From NCBI GenBank assembly GCA_011773795.1, contig WVWW01000280.1:34589-39857 (forward strand): a stretch of 5,269 bases of DNA, in the 5' to 3' direction. This DNA comes from Acidobacteriota bacterium. GTDB taxonomy: Bacteria > Acidobacteriota > Polarisedimenticolia > Polarisedimenticolales > Polarisedimenticolaceae. Below are positions 1 through 4,341 of the stretch, piece after piece. The notes beneath the pieces were generated by a model that did no database searches, was not told where the DNA came from, and was given only the letters and a program-made list of their open reading frames with translations. The first letter of the stretch is position 1, and each line of letters starts with the position of its first letter. Both the position numbers and the translations under genes were made by a program.

Positions 1-424
1 TGGCGGTGTAGTCGGAGAGTACCGGGCGCAAGACCGTCACGTTCAGACCGAGCGCCGTGCCGCCGGTCGAGACCCGCTCGCTCAGCTCCCCTGTCACCGG
101 GTCGAGGACGCCGTCGGTCCAGCTCCAGTTACCGCGAACGGTCAACGGCTGCGTACTGGGCCCCAGCTTCCCGGTCGTGGGGTCGTAGGAGCGCACCACC
201 AGGTCGAGCCGGACCTCGAGCGTGTTCCAGTCGGCGGCACCCTCCGGTTGATGCGCCTCGAGGACCGCGCGGTAGGCACGCTCGCCCAGCCGTAGCGTTT
301 CGCCCACGATCAGCGGTTCCGCCGGGGCCTCGGGGCAACGCTCGGGCTCCGCACGGACGGGCGCGGCCGGCGCGGCGAGAACCAAAAAGATGATTGCGAC
401 AGGACGGCGGATCCAGGCTTTCAT
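1..424 (-). CDS. Secreted protein of unknown function, 5' part only
   Basis: The minus strand is open without a stop from the ATG at 424 to the window edge, giving 141 codons; the 3' end lies outside. The first 25 residues form a clear Sec signal peptide: MKAWIRRP, then a hydrophobic core AIIFLVLAAPAA, then PVRA before EPERCPEAP. The mature part is rich in alternating polar and hydrophobic segments (for example LEVRLDLVVRSYDP, LTVRGNWSWTDG, LGLNVTVLRP), which suggests a beta-sheet domain in the periplasm or outside the cell. The start was chosen because the signal peptide begins exactly there; the ribosome site upstream is weak (AAGAG). Codon use is GC-rich like its neighbours. I do not recognise the family. 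A desaturase remnant and a small hypothetical gene lie upstream on the same strand. Confidence 0.75.
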   Translation of the reverse strand, partial: MKAWIRRPVAIIFLVLAAPAAPVRAEPERCPEAPAEPLIVGETLRLGERAYRAVLEAHQPEGAADWNTLEVRLDLVVRSYDPTTGKLGPSTQPLTVRGNWSWTDGVLDPVTGELSERVSTGGTALGLNVTVLRPVLSDYTA

Positions 425-533
425 GGTGCTCTTGTGATACTCGGAACCGAACCAAAGGTCAAACGCGCGGGGGAACAGCGCCGACGCATACCTGGAAGGA
501 CGATCCCGTCCCGAATCGTGGAAGTTTCAGGCG

Positions 534-657
534 TCAGCGTGCCGCACCGATGATGCTTCCGATGTTGTCGGCCCGACGCGAGGTGAGGAACGCCCCGTGC
601 CCGCAGTCATGCTGGAAGATGAACAACCGCGTGAGCAGCCCGTCTACCGGAAGCGCA
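534..657 (-). pseudogene. Remnant of a membrane fatty-acid desaturase (first histidine box only)
   Basis: One minus-strand frame reads about 40 residues ending in a TGA at 534-536. They include LFIFQHDCGHGAFLTSRRAD followed by NIGSIIGAAR. HDCGHG preceded by a hydrophobic segment and followed by a short SRRA-type stretch is the first histidine box of membrane di-iron fatty-acid desaturases. A full desaturase has about 300 or more residues with two further histidine boxes; neither is present here in any frame I read. No start codon with a ribosome site is visible, and the frame begins right at the end of the small gene at 661-945. I read this as a leftover of a deleted gene. The motif is seen directly; the decay story is inference. 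Confidence 0.55.
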
Positions 658-660
658 GAC

Positions 661-945
661 TCAGAGATCGACCTCGGAGAACTGGACGTAGGCACTCTGC
701 AGCTGGCTCAGGCAACTCGTCAGGTGCTTGATGCGCCGCTCGATCTCCTCGTCGGGTTGCTTGAGGGTTTCCTTTTCCCAGTACTGCAGCTTGTCGATCA
801 GGTCGTAGGACATGTACTGGGCGATGCGGGACACCTGCTGGAACAGCTCCCGCGGGTTTTCGAGGCCTTTCTCGTAGCGTAGTTTCCACTCGTCGTAGGT
901 CTGGCTGTGGTCTTCCTGCGGCCGATCGCCGCGGATCTCGTCCAT
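661..945 (-). CDS. Small charged hypothetical protein, 94 aa
   Basis: The ATG at 945 is preceded by a good ribosome site (GGGGAGAG about 5 nt upstream), so I prefer this start over an upstream in-frame ATG at 1053, which would add 36 unremarkable residues and has no such site. The product is 94 residues, soluble and charged, with no signal peptide or membrane segment. It looks largely helical: residues 16-45 contain TYDEWKLRYEKGLENPRELF, and residues 64-90 (PDEEIERRIKHLTSCLSQLQ) have heptad-like spacing that could form a coiled coil. One cysteine, C78, is present. Family not recognised. A TATATT hexamer at 991-996 on this strand could be a -10 box, but no convincing -35 accompanies it. Confidence 0.65.
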   Translation of the reverse strand: MDEIRGDRPQEDHSQTYDEWKLRYEKGLENPRELFQQVSRIAQYMSYDLIDKLQYWEKETLKQPDEEIERRIKHLTSCLSQLQSAYVQFSEVDL

Positions 946-1175
946 CGAACTCTCCCCTTCCCCTTGAGACCGCTCTACGTTTCTTCTCCAAATATACGTT
1001 GAAACGGTCCCTTCGGGGCCTTCGGATTGGACCCCGTGGTAAAAAAGTTGCAACTCCGGCTCGGTTTCCCGGCCCCCTGATTTCGGCCGATTGACGCGCT
1101 TTTTACGCGGGCCTCCGGGGATCGACTTTCGCGTTCGGGTCCGGCAAGCTAGAGTGTTGCGAGGCCGATTAACCC

Positions 1176-1180
1176 GGAGG
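1176..1180 (+). promoter_or_regulatory. Ribosome binding site of the small exported cysteine protein
   Basis: GGAGG lies 7 nt upstream of the ATG at 1188. This is an ideal Shine-Dalgarno distance and fixes the start used for that gene. Confidence 0.85.
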
Positions 1181-1187
1181 AACAGGA

Positions 1188-1508
1188 ATGAAACAGCTTG
1201 CTGGAATGTTGATCCTCGCCTTTCTCGTGACCGGAGTGGCGGTCGCCGGCGAGGGCAAAGAAGTCACGCTCGAGGGCACGGTGCTGTGCGCCAAGTGCAA
1301 GCTCGGCGAAGATCTCGCCAAGTGTCAGAACGTTCTCGTCGTCAAGGGCGACGAAGAGCCGATGCACTACTACCTCTCCGCCAAGGCGAACGAGGAGTTC
1401 GGCGACGTCTGCATGAAGACCCCGGTGGTCAAGGTGACGGGCATGCTGTCCGAGGAGGACGGCAAGCAGTGGATCGCCGCGACCAAGATCGAGCCTGTCG
1501 AGGGCTGA
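1188..1508 (+). CDS. Small exported four-cysteine protein, DUF6370-like
   Basis: 106 residues. Residues 1-20 are a Sec signal peptide (MKQLAGMLILAFLVTGVAVA, with likely cleavage after AVA). The mature domain, about 86 residues, starts with beta strands and carries a C-x2-C-x8-C cluster (C34, C37, C46 in VLCAKCKLGEDLAKCQNVL), then YYLS, a fourth cysteine C75, and a final strand pair VVKVTGML...WIAATKIEP. This layout matches small exported proteins annotated as DUF6370, recalled from memory and not searched. The cysteines could bind a metal or form disulfides outside the cytoplasm; the function is unknown. The start is fixed by GGAGG at 7 nt. Its end is 9 nt from the convergent aminotransferase, so its terminator falls inside that gene. 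Confidence 0.85.
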   Translation: MKQLAGMLILAFLVTGVAVAGEGKEVTLEGTVLCAKCKLGEDLAKCQNVLVVKGDEEPMHYYLSAKANEEFGDVCMKTPVVKVTGMLSEEDGKQWIAATKIEPVEG

Positions 1509-1517
1509 TCCAGCCGG

Positions 1518-2699
1518 CTACAGGCACTGCTTCAGGATCGCGACGTTCGCGTCGAAACTCTCGGCGTCCAGCGGTCCGAAGGAAAACCGGATGTACCGTG
1601 AGAGGGGGCCGTCGGCCCCCTTTCTTCTTTTCATGTCGCACAACGGGCCGGGCAAGATGCCGGCGTTGTGCTCGAACAGCCGCCGGTTGAACTGATCGGC
1701 CGTGAGTTCCCCGGGAAGCCGGCCCCAGTGGTAGAAGCCGCCGTCCCCGGTGTGCAGCTCGAAGCCCAGCTCGGCCAGCGCATGACCGTATCGCTGGCGC
1801 TGATCCGAGTAGAACGACCGAACCGCCTCACGCGCGTGACGGGCCCGCTCGAGCTCGAGTAGCTCGGTGACCAGCAACTGGGACGCTCGCGACACGCCAC
1901 CCATCCCGAACGAGGAGTAGTTGCGGAAGATCTCGATGTGCTTCTTGGCCGCGACAACCCAGCCCACGCGCGCGCCGGGCACCTGCAGGCCCTTGGTCGC
2001 CGCGCCGACGACGAAGATGTCGGTGGCGTCGATGTCGTCGATGTGGCGCAGCGCGCTCTCGGGCTGCGGGTCGCAGTAGAACTCGTAGGCTTCGTCGATC
2101 AACGCCGCGCGGCCGGGTCGGGTCACCTGTTCGACGAGCCGTTTCAGCTCGTCGCCCCGCGTCGCCACGCCGGTCGGGTTGCAGGGATTGCTCTTCACCA
2201 GCATGACGCTCGCCGCGGAGCCGAGTGCCGTCTCGTAGTCGGCCTCCGACGGCCGGAATCGGTTGGTCTCGTTGCTCGGGATCAGCGAGTAATCGCGGCG
2301 GAGCCGCTCGAGGATGTCGTAGTACGGCGTGTACTCGGTCTCCTCGACGACGACCTTGGTGTCCGGCTGCAGGAACGCCAGCGTGGCGAAGATCCCGGGC
2401 CGCCCGCCGGCGAACACCGCGACGTGCTCCTCGTCGATCCCGGCGTCGTAGAACTCGTTGAAGTAGGCGGCCAGCGCGCGGCACAGCTCGACGTTGCCCG
2501 TGGCCTTCGGGTACTTCATGTCGTCCGCCGTGAACGTGATCGTCCTGGGAATCGGCGGCCCGCCGGGTAGCTGCGTCGTCAGCGGGAACCCCTGCGCCCA
2601 CGGGTGGGTGCCCGGCTCTCCCATGTAGCTGTCGGTCGCGTCGGCGAACTTGAACAGCGTCTCGTAGACGCCCATCGGCGGGAAGCTTTGCAGGATCAC
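1518..2699 (-). CDS. PLP-dependent aminotransferase, class I/II (fold type I)
   Basis: 393 residues, a full-length member of the aspartate/aromatic aminotransferase superfamily. Landmarks in order: YPKATG at 63-68; EETEYTPYY at 119-127; SNPCNPTG at 170-177, where N174 corresponds to the Asn contacting the cofactor; IDEAYEFY at 201-208, with D202 the Asp that pairs with the pyridine nitrogen and Y205 contacting O3'; TKGLQVPGARVGW at 235-247, where K236 is the expected Schiff-base lysine; RYIRFSFG at 368-375, with R371 the likely carboxylate-binding arginine. It transfers an amino group between an amino acid and a 2-oxoacid in the cytoplasm; the substrate cannot be read from the sequence. The start is GTG at 2699, supported by GGAG 6 nt upstream; the in-frame ATG at residue 9 has no ribosome site. 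A TATACT hexamer at 2732-2737 may be its -10 box. Confidence 0.93.
   Translation of the reverse strand: MILQSFPPMGVYETLFKFADATDSYMGEPGTHPWAQGFPLTTQLPGGPPIPRTITFTADDMKYPKATGNVELCRALAAYFNEFYDAGIDEEHVAVFAGGRPGIFATLAFLQPDTKVVVEETEYTPYYDILERLRRDYSLIPSNETNRFRPSEADYETALGSAASVMLVKSNPCNPTGVATRGDELKRLVEQVTRPGRAALIDEAYEFYCDPQPESALRHIDDIDATDIFVVGAATKGLQVPGARVGWVVAAKKHIEIFRNYSSFGMGGVSRASQLLVTELLELERARHAREAVRSFYSDQRQRYGHALAELGFELHTGDGGFYHWGRLPGELTADQFNRRLFEHNAGILPGPLCDMKRRKGADGPLSRYIRFSFGPLDAESFDANVAILKQCL
1604..1631 (+). terminator. Rho-independent terminator of the small cysteine protein gene, inside the convergent aminotransferase
   Basis: A 7-bp perfect stem (GGGGGCC 1604-1610 with GGCCCCC 1614-1620, loop GTC) is followed by a pyrimidine run TTTCTTCTTTT. 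It is oriented for the plus-strand gene that stops at 1508. On the other strand these bases encode about residues 357-366 of the aminotransferase (region KRRKGADGPL). Confidence 0.8.
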
Positions 2700-2731
2700 G
2701 TTACGCTCCGGAAACTCGTTTTGGGCGGCGC

Positions 2732-2779
2732 AGTATAGCCCGTCGCATCGTTGTCTGGTCCCTTCAGCGGGATCATGAT
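2732..2779. promoter_or_regulatory. Candidate divergent promoters between the aminotransferase and the helix-turn-helix gene
   Basis: On the minus strand TATACT (2732-2737) lies 32 nt from the aminotransferase GTG, without a clear -35. On the plus strand TTGTCT (2751-2756) and CATGAT (2774-2779) are spaced by 17 nt, each matching 4 of 6 of the sigma-70 consensus. Both are weak matches judged by eye. Confidence 0.3.
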
Positions 2780-2781
2780 TC

Positions 2782-2817
2782 GTAAATTTACAAACGTTAC
2801 CTCAGAAGGTAACGTTT
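2782..2817. promoter_or_regulatory. Two adjacent palindromes, likely operator of the helix-turn-helix gene
   Basis: GTAAATTTAC at 2782-2791 is a perfect 10-bp palindrome. It directly abuts a perfect 10-bp inverted repeat, AAACGTTACC (2792-2801) and GGTAACGTTT (2808-2817), separated by TCAGAA. This AT-rich block lies between the candidate -10 box and the ATG at 2853, where a repressor would block transcription. The neighbouring gene encodes a helix-turn-helix protein, so autoregulation is a reasonable inference. The longer repeat could also fold as an RNA hairpin in the leader. Confidence 0.6.
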
Positions 2818-2852
2818 AGTGACAAGGATCAGGCGAGAAGAGAGGGCTCGTT

Positions 2853-3320
2853 ATGAAGATCCGGAGCGTTGTCCAGAACAATCGAAAGAAAGCGTTCGAG
2901 GTCAAGACCTCGACCGGAGTGCTCCCCTACCCGTTCGCCAAACTCGAGAAACCGCCACGGAGACACGACAAGATCGAGCGAGTCTATGTGGACAAAGAGC
3001 TTGCCAAAGAGGCTTTCACCTACGTCCTCGAATCGGGCGTCGAAGATTCCGTCCACATCGAGCAAGTCCTGGAGTACAACCAGGATCCGACCTACCTGCG
3101 AGAGCTCCTTCTGTACAAGTTGACGCTCGAAGCTCAACGGCGCGTGGAGAAGAGCGACCTGAGCAAGCGAGAGATCATTCGGCGCCTGGGCACTTCGGCA
3201 GCGCAGTTCTATCGACTGCTCGACCAGACGAACTACCGCAAGTCGGTCGATAGGCTTCTGGAGTTGCTCCACGTTCTCGACTGTGACGTCGATCTGGTCG
3301 TGCGAGAAAAGAGCGCGTAG
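2853..3320 (+). CDS. Helix-turn-helix protein, possible autoregulator or antitoxin-like, 155 aa
   Basis: ATG at 2853 with AGAGGG 6 nt upstream. Residues 1-55 are basic with beta character (MKIRSVVQNNRKKAFEV, then LPYPFAKLEKPP). Residues 85-100 form a helix (ELLLYKLTLEAQRRVE). Residues 104-124 (SKREIIRRLGTSAAQFYRLL) fit a helix-turn-helix, followed by SVDRLLELLHVLDCDVDLVV, a helix and strand typical of Xre/HigA-like DNA-binding domains. Cytoplasmic, with no membrane segment. The two palindromes just upstream suggest that it binds its own promoter. No toxin-like partner gene is present beside it. Its stop lies 10 nt from the 3' end of the tRNA array, which is transcribed toward it. The DNA-binding role is an inference from the fold; the N-terminal half is not recognised. 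Confidence 0.8.
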   Translation: MKIRSVVQNNRKKAFEVKTSTGVLPYPFAKLEKPPRRHDKIERVYVDKELAKEAFTYVLESGVEDSVHIEQVLEYNQDPTYLRELLLYKLTLEAQRRVEKSDLSKREIIRRLGTSAAQFYRLLDQTNYRKSVDRLLELLHVLDCDVDLVVREKSA

Positions 3321-3326
3321 TCGCGT
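3304..3326 (-). terminator. Weak candidate terminator at the end of the tRNA array
   Basis: On the minus strand, just after the CCA of tRNA-Trp, CGCG (3325-3322) pairs with CGCG (3317-3314) around a 4-nt loop and is followed by CTCTTTTCT. The stem is only 4 bp and overlaps the end of the convergent helix-turn-helix gene. It is the only terminator-like element I see at this end. Confidence 0.25.
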
Positions 3327-3329
3327 AGC

Positions 3330-3465
3330 TGGCACCGCGCCCAAGAATCGCCGTCGAGCACGAGAGTGCGAGACACCGGATCCGTCTGGACAGCGTAGCT
3401 GGCCGGACGGAGCCGAACTCGGCACGGCAGGTTTTGGAGACCCGCCTGGTCCCAGACCGCGCGAT
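3330..3465 (-). tRNA. tRNA-Trp (anticodon CCA), interrupted by a T-loop intron
   Basis: The anticodon CCA (3435-3437) sits in loop CTCCAAA, typical of tRNA-Trp. Exon 1 is 3465-3414 and exon 2 is 3348-3330. Joining them gives T-stem CCGAG/CTTGG around TTCGATT and acceptor ATCGCGC/GCGCGGT (one U-G pair), G73 and encoded CCA. A1 and G73 match bacterial tRNA-Trp. Without removal of the 65-nt insert the acceptor stem cannot form next to a normal T-arm. The D-arm region is short: only 14 nt between acceptor and anticodon stems, probably CTG-GGAC-CAG. Confidence 0.82.
3349..3413 (-). other. 65-nt T-loop intron of tRNA-Trp
   Basis: The insert lies between TTCG and ATT of the T-loop. Order on the minus strand: a stem TCCGTC/GACGGA enclosing an apical hairpin with CAGC-TAC-GCTG; the conserved block CCGGTGTCTC; a hairpin GCAC-TCTC-GTGC; the conserved block TCGACGGCG. 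Because both the exon and the insert end in CG, the exact junction is uncertain by up to 2 nt. The same architecture recurs in the Glu and Asn tRNAs. Confidence 0.75.
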
Positions 3466-3468
3466 GGA

Positions 3469-3545
3469 TGGAACTCCCGGCAAGAATCGAACTTGCACCT
3501 CCGGGGTCGTAACCCGGCGTGATCATTCCGTTTCACCACGGGAGC
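3469..3545 (-). tRNA. tRNA-Arg (anticodon ACG)
   Basis: Acceptor GCTCCCG/CGGGAGT (G1-U72 wobble), T73, encoded CCA. Anticodon loop TTACGAC (anticodon at 3508-3510) closed by CCGGG/CCCGG. T-arm GCAAG-TTCGATT-CTTGC, the same loop sequence that the interrupted tRNAs have after intron removal. A34 would need deamination to inosine to read CGC and CGA codons. T73 is unusual for Arg. Confidence 0.88.
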
Positions 3546-3548
3546 TTG

Positions 3549-3624
3549 TGGGGTGAACGGTCGGAATCGAACCGACGTAGACGGGGCCACGACCCGCCGC
3601 CTGAGCCACTCGGCTACGTTCACC
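3549..3624 (-). tRNA. tRNA-His (anticodon GTG)
   Basis: The His signature is present: an encoded extra G at -1 (3624) opposite C73. Acceptor GTGAACG/CGTTCAC is perfect, with encoded CCA. The anticodon GTG (3588-3590) is in loop TCGTGGC, which has C instead of the near-universal U at position 33. T-arm GTCGG-TTCGATT-CCGAC. Confidence 0.88.
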
Positions 3625-3640
3625 ATGATTCAGGGTTGTC

Positions 3641-3715
3641 TGGAGCTCCGGCCAGGAATTGCACCCGGCTCCGCTGATTACGAAACAGCCGCATCGCTCG
3701 CAATGCTTCCGGAGC
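3641..3715 (-). tRNA. tRNA-Thr (anticodon CGT)
   Basis: Acceptor GCTCCGG/CCGGAGC is perfect, with T73 and encoded CCA. D-stem GCAT/ATGC. Anticodon CGT (3680-3682) in loop TTCGTAA; the closing pair is a U-U mismatch. The T-loop is TGCAATT, with G instead of the near-universal U at position 55, and the D-loop (TGCGAGCG) lacks the usual GG. Some D-loop/T-loop contacts are therefore altered. Confidence 0.82.
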
Positions 3716-3719
3716 TGAT

Positions 3720-3809
3720 TGGAGAGCCAGGTGGGACTCGAACCCACGAAGCGGGTTTCCCCGCGGCAGATTAAGAATCTGCTCCCTTTGCCACTCGGGT
3801 CACTGGCCC
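3720..3809 (-). tRNA. Class II tRNA with Lys anticodon CTT
   Basis: Acceptor GGGCCAG/CTGGCTC, T73, encoded CCA. Anticodon stem GCAGA/TCTGC with loop TTCTTAA gives anticodon CTT (3773-3775), which reads the Lys codon AAG. The variable arm is long, with a 5-bp stem GCGGG-GAAA-CCCGC; such an arm belongs to Leu, Ser or Tyr tRNAs, not to Lys. The D-arm (CCC...GGG) also resembles Leu/Ser tRNAs. It is either a Leu-type body carrying a Lys anticodon or a Lys tRNA that gained an arm. T-arm GTGGG-TTCGAGT-CCCAC is normal. Confidence 0.82.
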
Positions 3810-3812
3810 ATG

Positions 3813-3886
3813 TGGTACCGGGTGACGGAATCGCACCGCCGTCTCCAGTTTGTAAGACTGGGGCCTTCCTATTAGACGAACCCGGC
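3813..3886 (-). tRNA. tRNA-Val (anticodon TAC)
   Basis: Acceptor GCCGGGT/ACCCGGT (G1-U72), A73, encoded CCA. Anticodon stem CCAGT/ACTGG, loop CTTACAA, anticodon TAC (3852-3854). T-stem GGCGG/CCGTC with loop TGCGATT, again carrying G at position 55. Confidence 0.88.
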
Positions 3887-3894
3887 TTGATATT

Positions 3895-3970
3895 TGGTCG
3901 AGACCCTCGGAGTCGAACCGAGACCCCCGTGCGTCCGAAGCACGTGCTCTCGCCGTTAAGCTAGATCTCG
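3895..3970 (-). tRNA. tRNA-Pro (anticodon CGG)
   Basis: Acceptor CGAGATC/GGTCTCG. The C1-G72 pair and A73 are the expected features of bacterial tRNA-Pro. Anticodon stem CGTGC/GCACG, loop TTCGGAC, anticodon CGG (3935-3937). Normal T-arm CTCGG-TTCGACT-CCGAG. CCA encoded. Confidence 0.92.
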
Positions 3971-3974
3971 AGAA

Positions 3975-4115
3975 TGGAAGGGTGTGCCGGAATCGCCGTC
4001 GAGCGCGTATGCGCGAGACACCGGTTCCGAGCTGGACAGCACAGCTGGCCAGATCGGAACCGAACCGGCGCTTTCGGGGTGAGAACCCGGCTTCCTGCCA
4101 TTAGAAGAACACCCC
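3975..4115 (-). tRNA. tRNA-Glu (anticodon CTC), interrupted by a T-loop intron
   Basis: Exon 1 is 4115-4061 and exon 2 is 3993-3975. The anticodon CTC (4081-4083) is in loop TTCTCAC, and the D region (TTCTAATGGCAGG) is Glu-like. After removal of the 67-nt insert the T-arm is GCCGG-TTCGATT-CCGGC, perfectly paired, and the acceptor is GGGGTGT/ACACCCT (G1-U72) with encoded CCA. Read straight through, the sequence after exon 1 (CTGGCCA) does not pair with GGGGTGT, so the gene makes sense only as an interrupted tRNA. T73 is unusual for Glu. Confidence 0.85.
3994..4060 (-). other. 67-nt T-loop intron of tRNA-Glu
   Basis: The best paired of the three inserts. GGTTCCGA pairs with TCGGAACC, with the first G taken from the exon. 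The stem encloses CTGGcCAGC-TGT-GCTGtCCAG. Then come CCGGTGTCTC, the hairpin GCGC-ATAC-GCGC and TCGACGGCG. The lower hairpin keeps pairing while its sequence differs from the Trp and Asn copies. Confidence 0.78.
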
Positions 4116-4116
4116 A

Positions 4117-4191
4117 TGGTACCGAGGGTGAGAGTCGAACTCACTGCCTGTCGGTTATCAGCCGACGGCTCATCCAATGAGCTTCCCCGGC
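4117..4191 (-). tRNA. tRNA-Ile (anticodon GAT)
   Basis: Acceptor GCCGGGG/CCTCGGT (two wobble pairs), A73, encoded CCA. D-stem GCTC/GAGC. Anticodon stem GTCGG/CCGAC, loop CTGATAA, anticodon GAT (4157-4159). T-arm GTGAG-TTCGACT-CTCAC. Its 3' 26 nt are nearly identical to those of the Met tRNA at 4342-4419. Only 1 nt separates it from the Glu tRNA. Confidence 0.93.
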
Positions 4192-4193
4192 AT

Positions 4194-4333
4194 TGGCTGC
4201 TCAGGTGGGAATCGCCGTCGAACACGAAGTGTGAGACACCGGCTCGCAGCTGGGCAGCTTGGCTGCCCAGGTGGGAGTCGAACCCACTGCCTTCCGGTTA
4301 ACAGCCGGCTGCTCGCCATTGAGCTTCTGAGCA
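4194..4333 (-). tRNA. tRNA-Asn (anticodon GTT), interrupted by a T-loop intron
   Basis: Exon 1 is 4333-4279 and exon 2 is 4212-4194. Anticodon GTT (4300-4302) in loop CTGTTAA. Joined exons give T-arm GTGGG-TTCGATT-CCCAC and a fully paired acceptor TGCTCAG/CTGAGCA, G73 and encoded CCA; U1-A72 and G73 are typical of bacterial tRNA-Asn. The 66-nt insert begins with a copy-like sequence that can itself complete the tRNA (T-stem CCCAC, acceptor CTGGGCA, G, CCA at 4260-4262), so the unspliced RNA could fold as tRNA 4260-4333 with one extra wobble pair. Confidence 0.88.
4213..4278 (-). other. 66-nt T-loop intron of tRNA-Asn
   Basis: The insert contains a perfect 9-bp apical hairpin CTGGGCAGC-CAA-GCTGCCCAG, then the conserved block CCGGTGTCTC, the hairpin ACAC-TTC-GTGT, and the conserved block TCGACGGCG. 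The basal stem is weaker than in the Glu copy (CTC/GAG plus CA/TG with mismatches). Its first half mimics the 3' half of the host tRNA. Confidence 0.72.
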
Positions 4334-4341
4334 TCGAATCT

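Noticed and set aside
394..882. A 162-codon plus-strand frame
   Set aside because: It overlaps antisense the signal-peptide gene, the desaturase remnant and the 94-aa gene. It has no ribosome site and no recognisable motifs.
946..1187. Divergent intergenic region searched for operators or small RNAs
   Set aside because: Only weak promoter-like hexamers and a short hairpin (GGTCCC-TTC-GGGGCC near 1007-1021) without a U-run. Nothing supportable beyond the ribosome sites.
1828..2601. Long frames antisense to or out of phase with the aminotransferase
   Set aside because: High-GC shadow frames with Arg/Ala-rich products. The aminotransferase frame carries all the family motifs.
3349..3413. Trp and Glu tRNAs as decayed pseudogenes followed by unrelated sequence
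   Set aside because: The missing T-stem and acceptor strand are found intact 65-67 nt downstream, specific to each tRNA and ending in CCA.
3994..4060. Calling the inserts group I, group II or archaeal-type introns
   Set aside because: The length leaves no room for a group I or II core, and I found no clear bulge-helix-bulge around the junctions. Only the U-G/terminal-G resemblance remains, reported as a separate hypothesis.
3349..4278. The three related inserts as a CRISPR array or ordinary dispersed repeat
   Set aside because: Only three copies at irregular spacing, each strictly inside a tRNA T-loop and with covarying rather than identical stems. This is an RNA element within genes, not spaced direct repeats.
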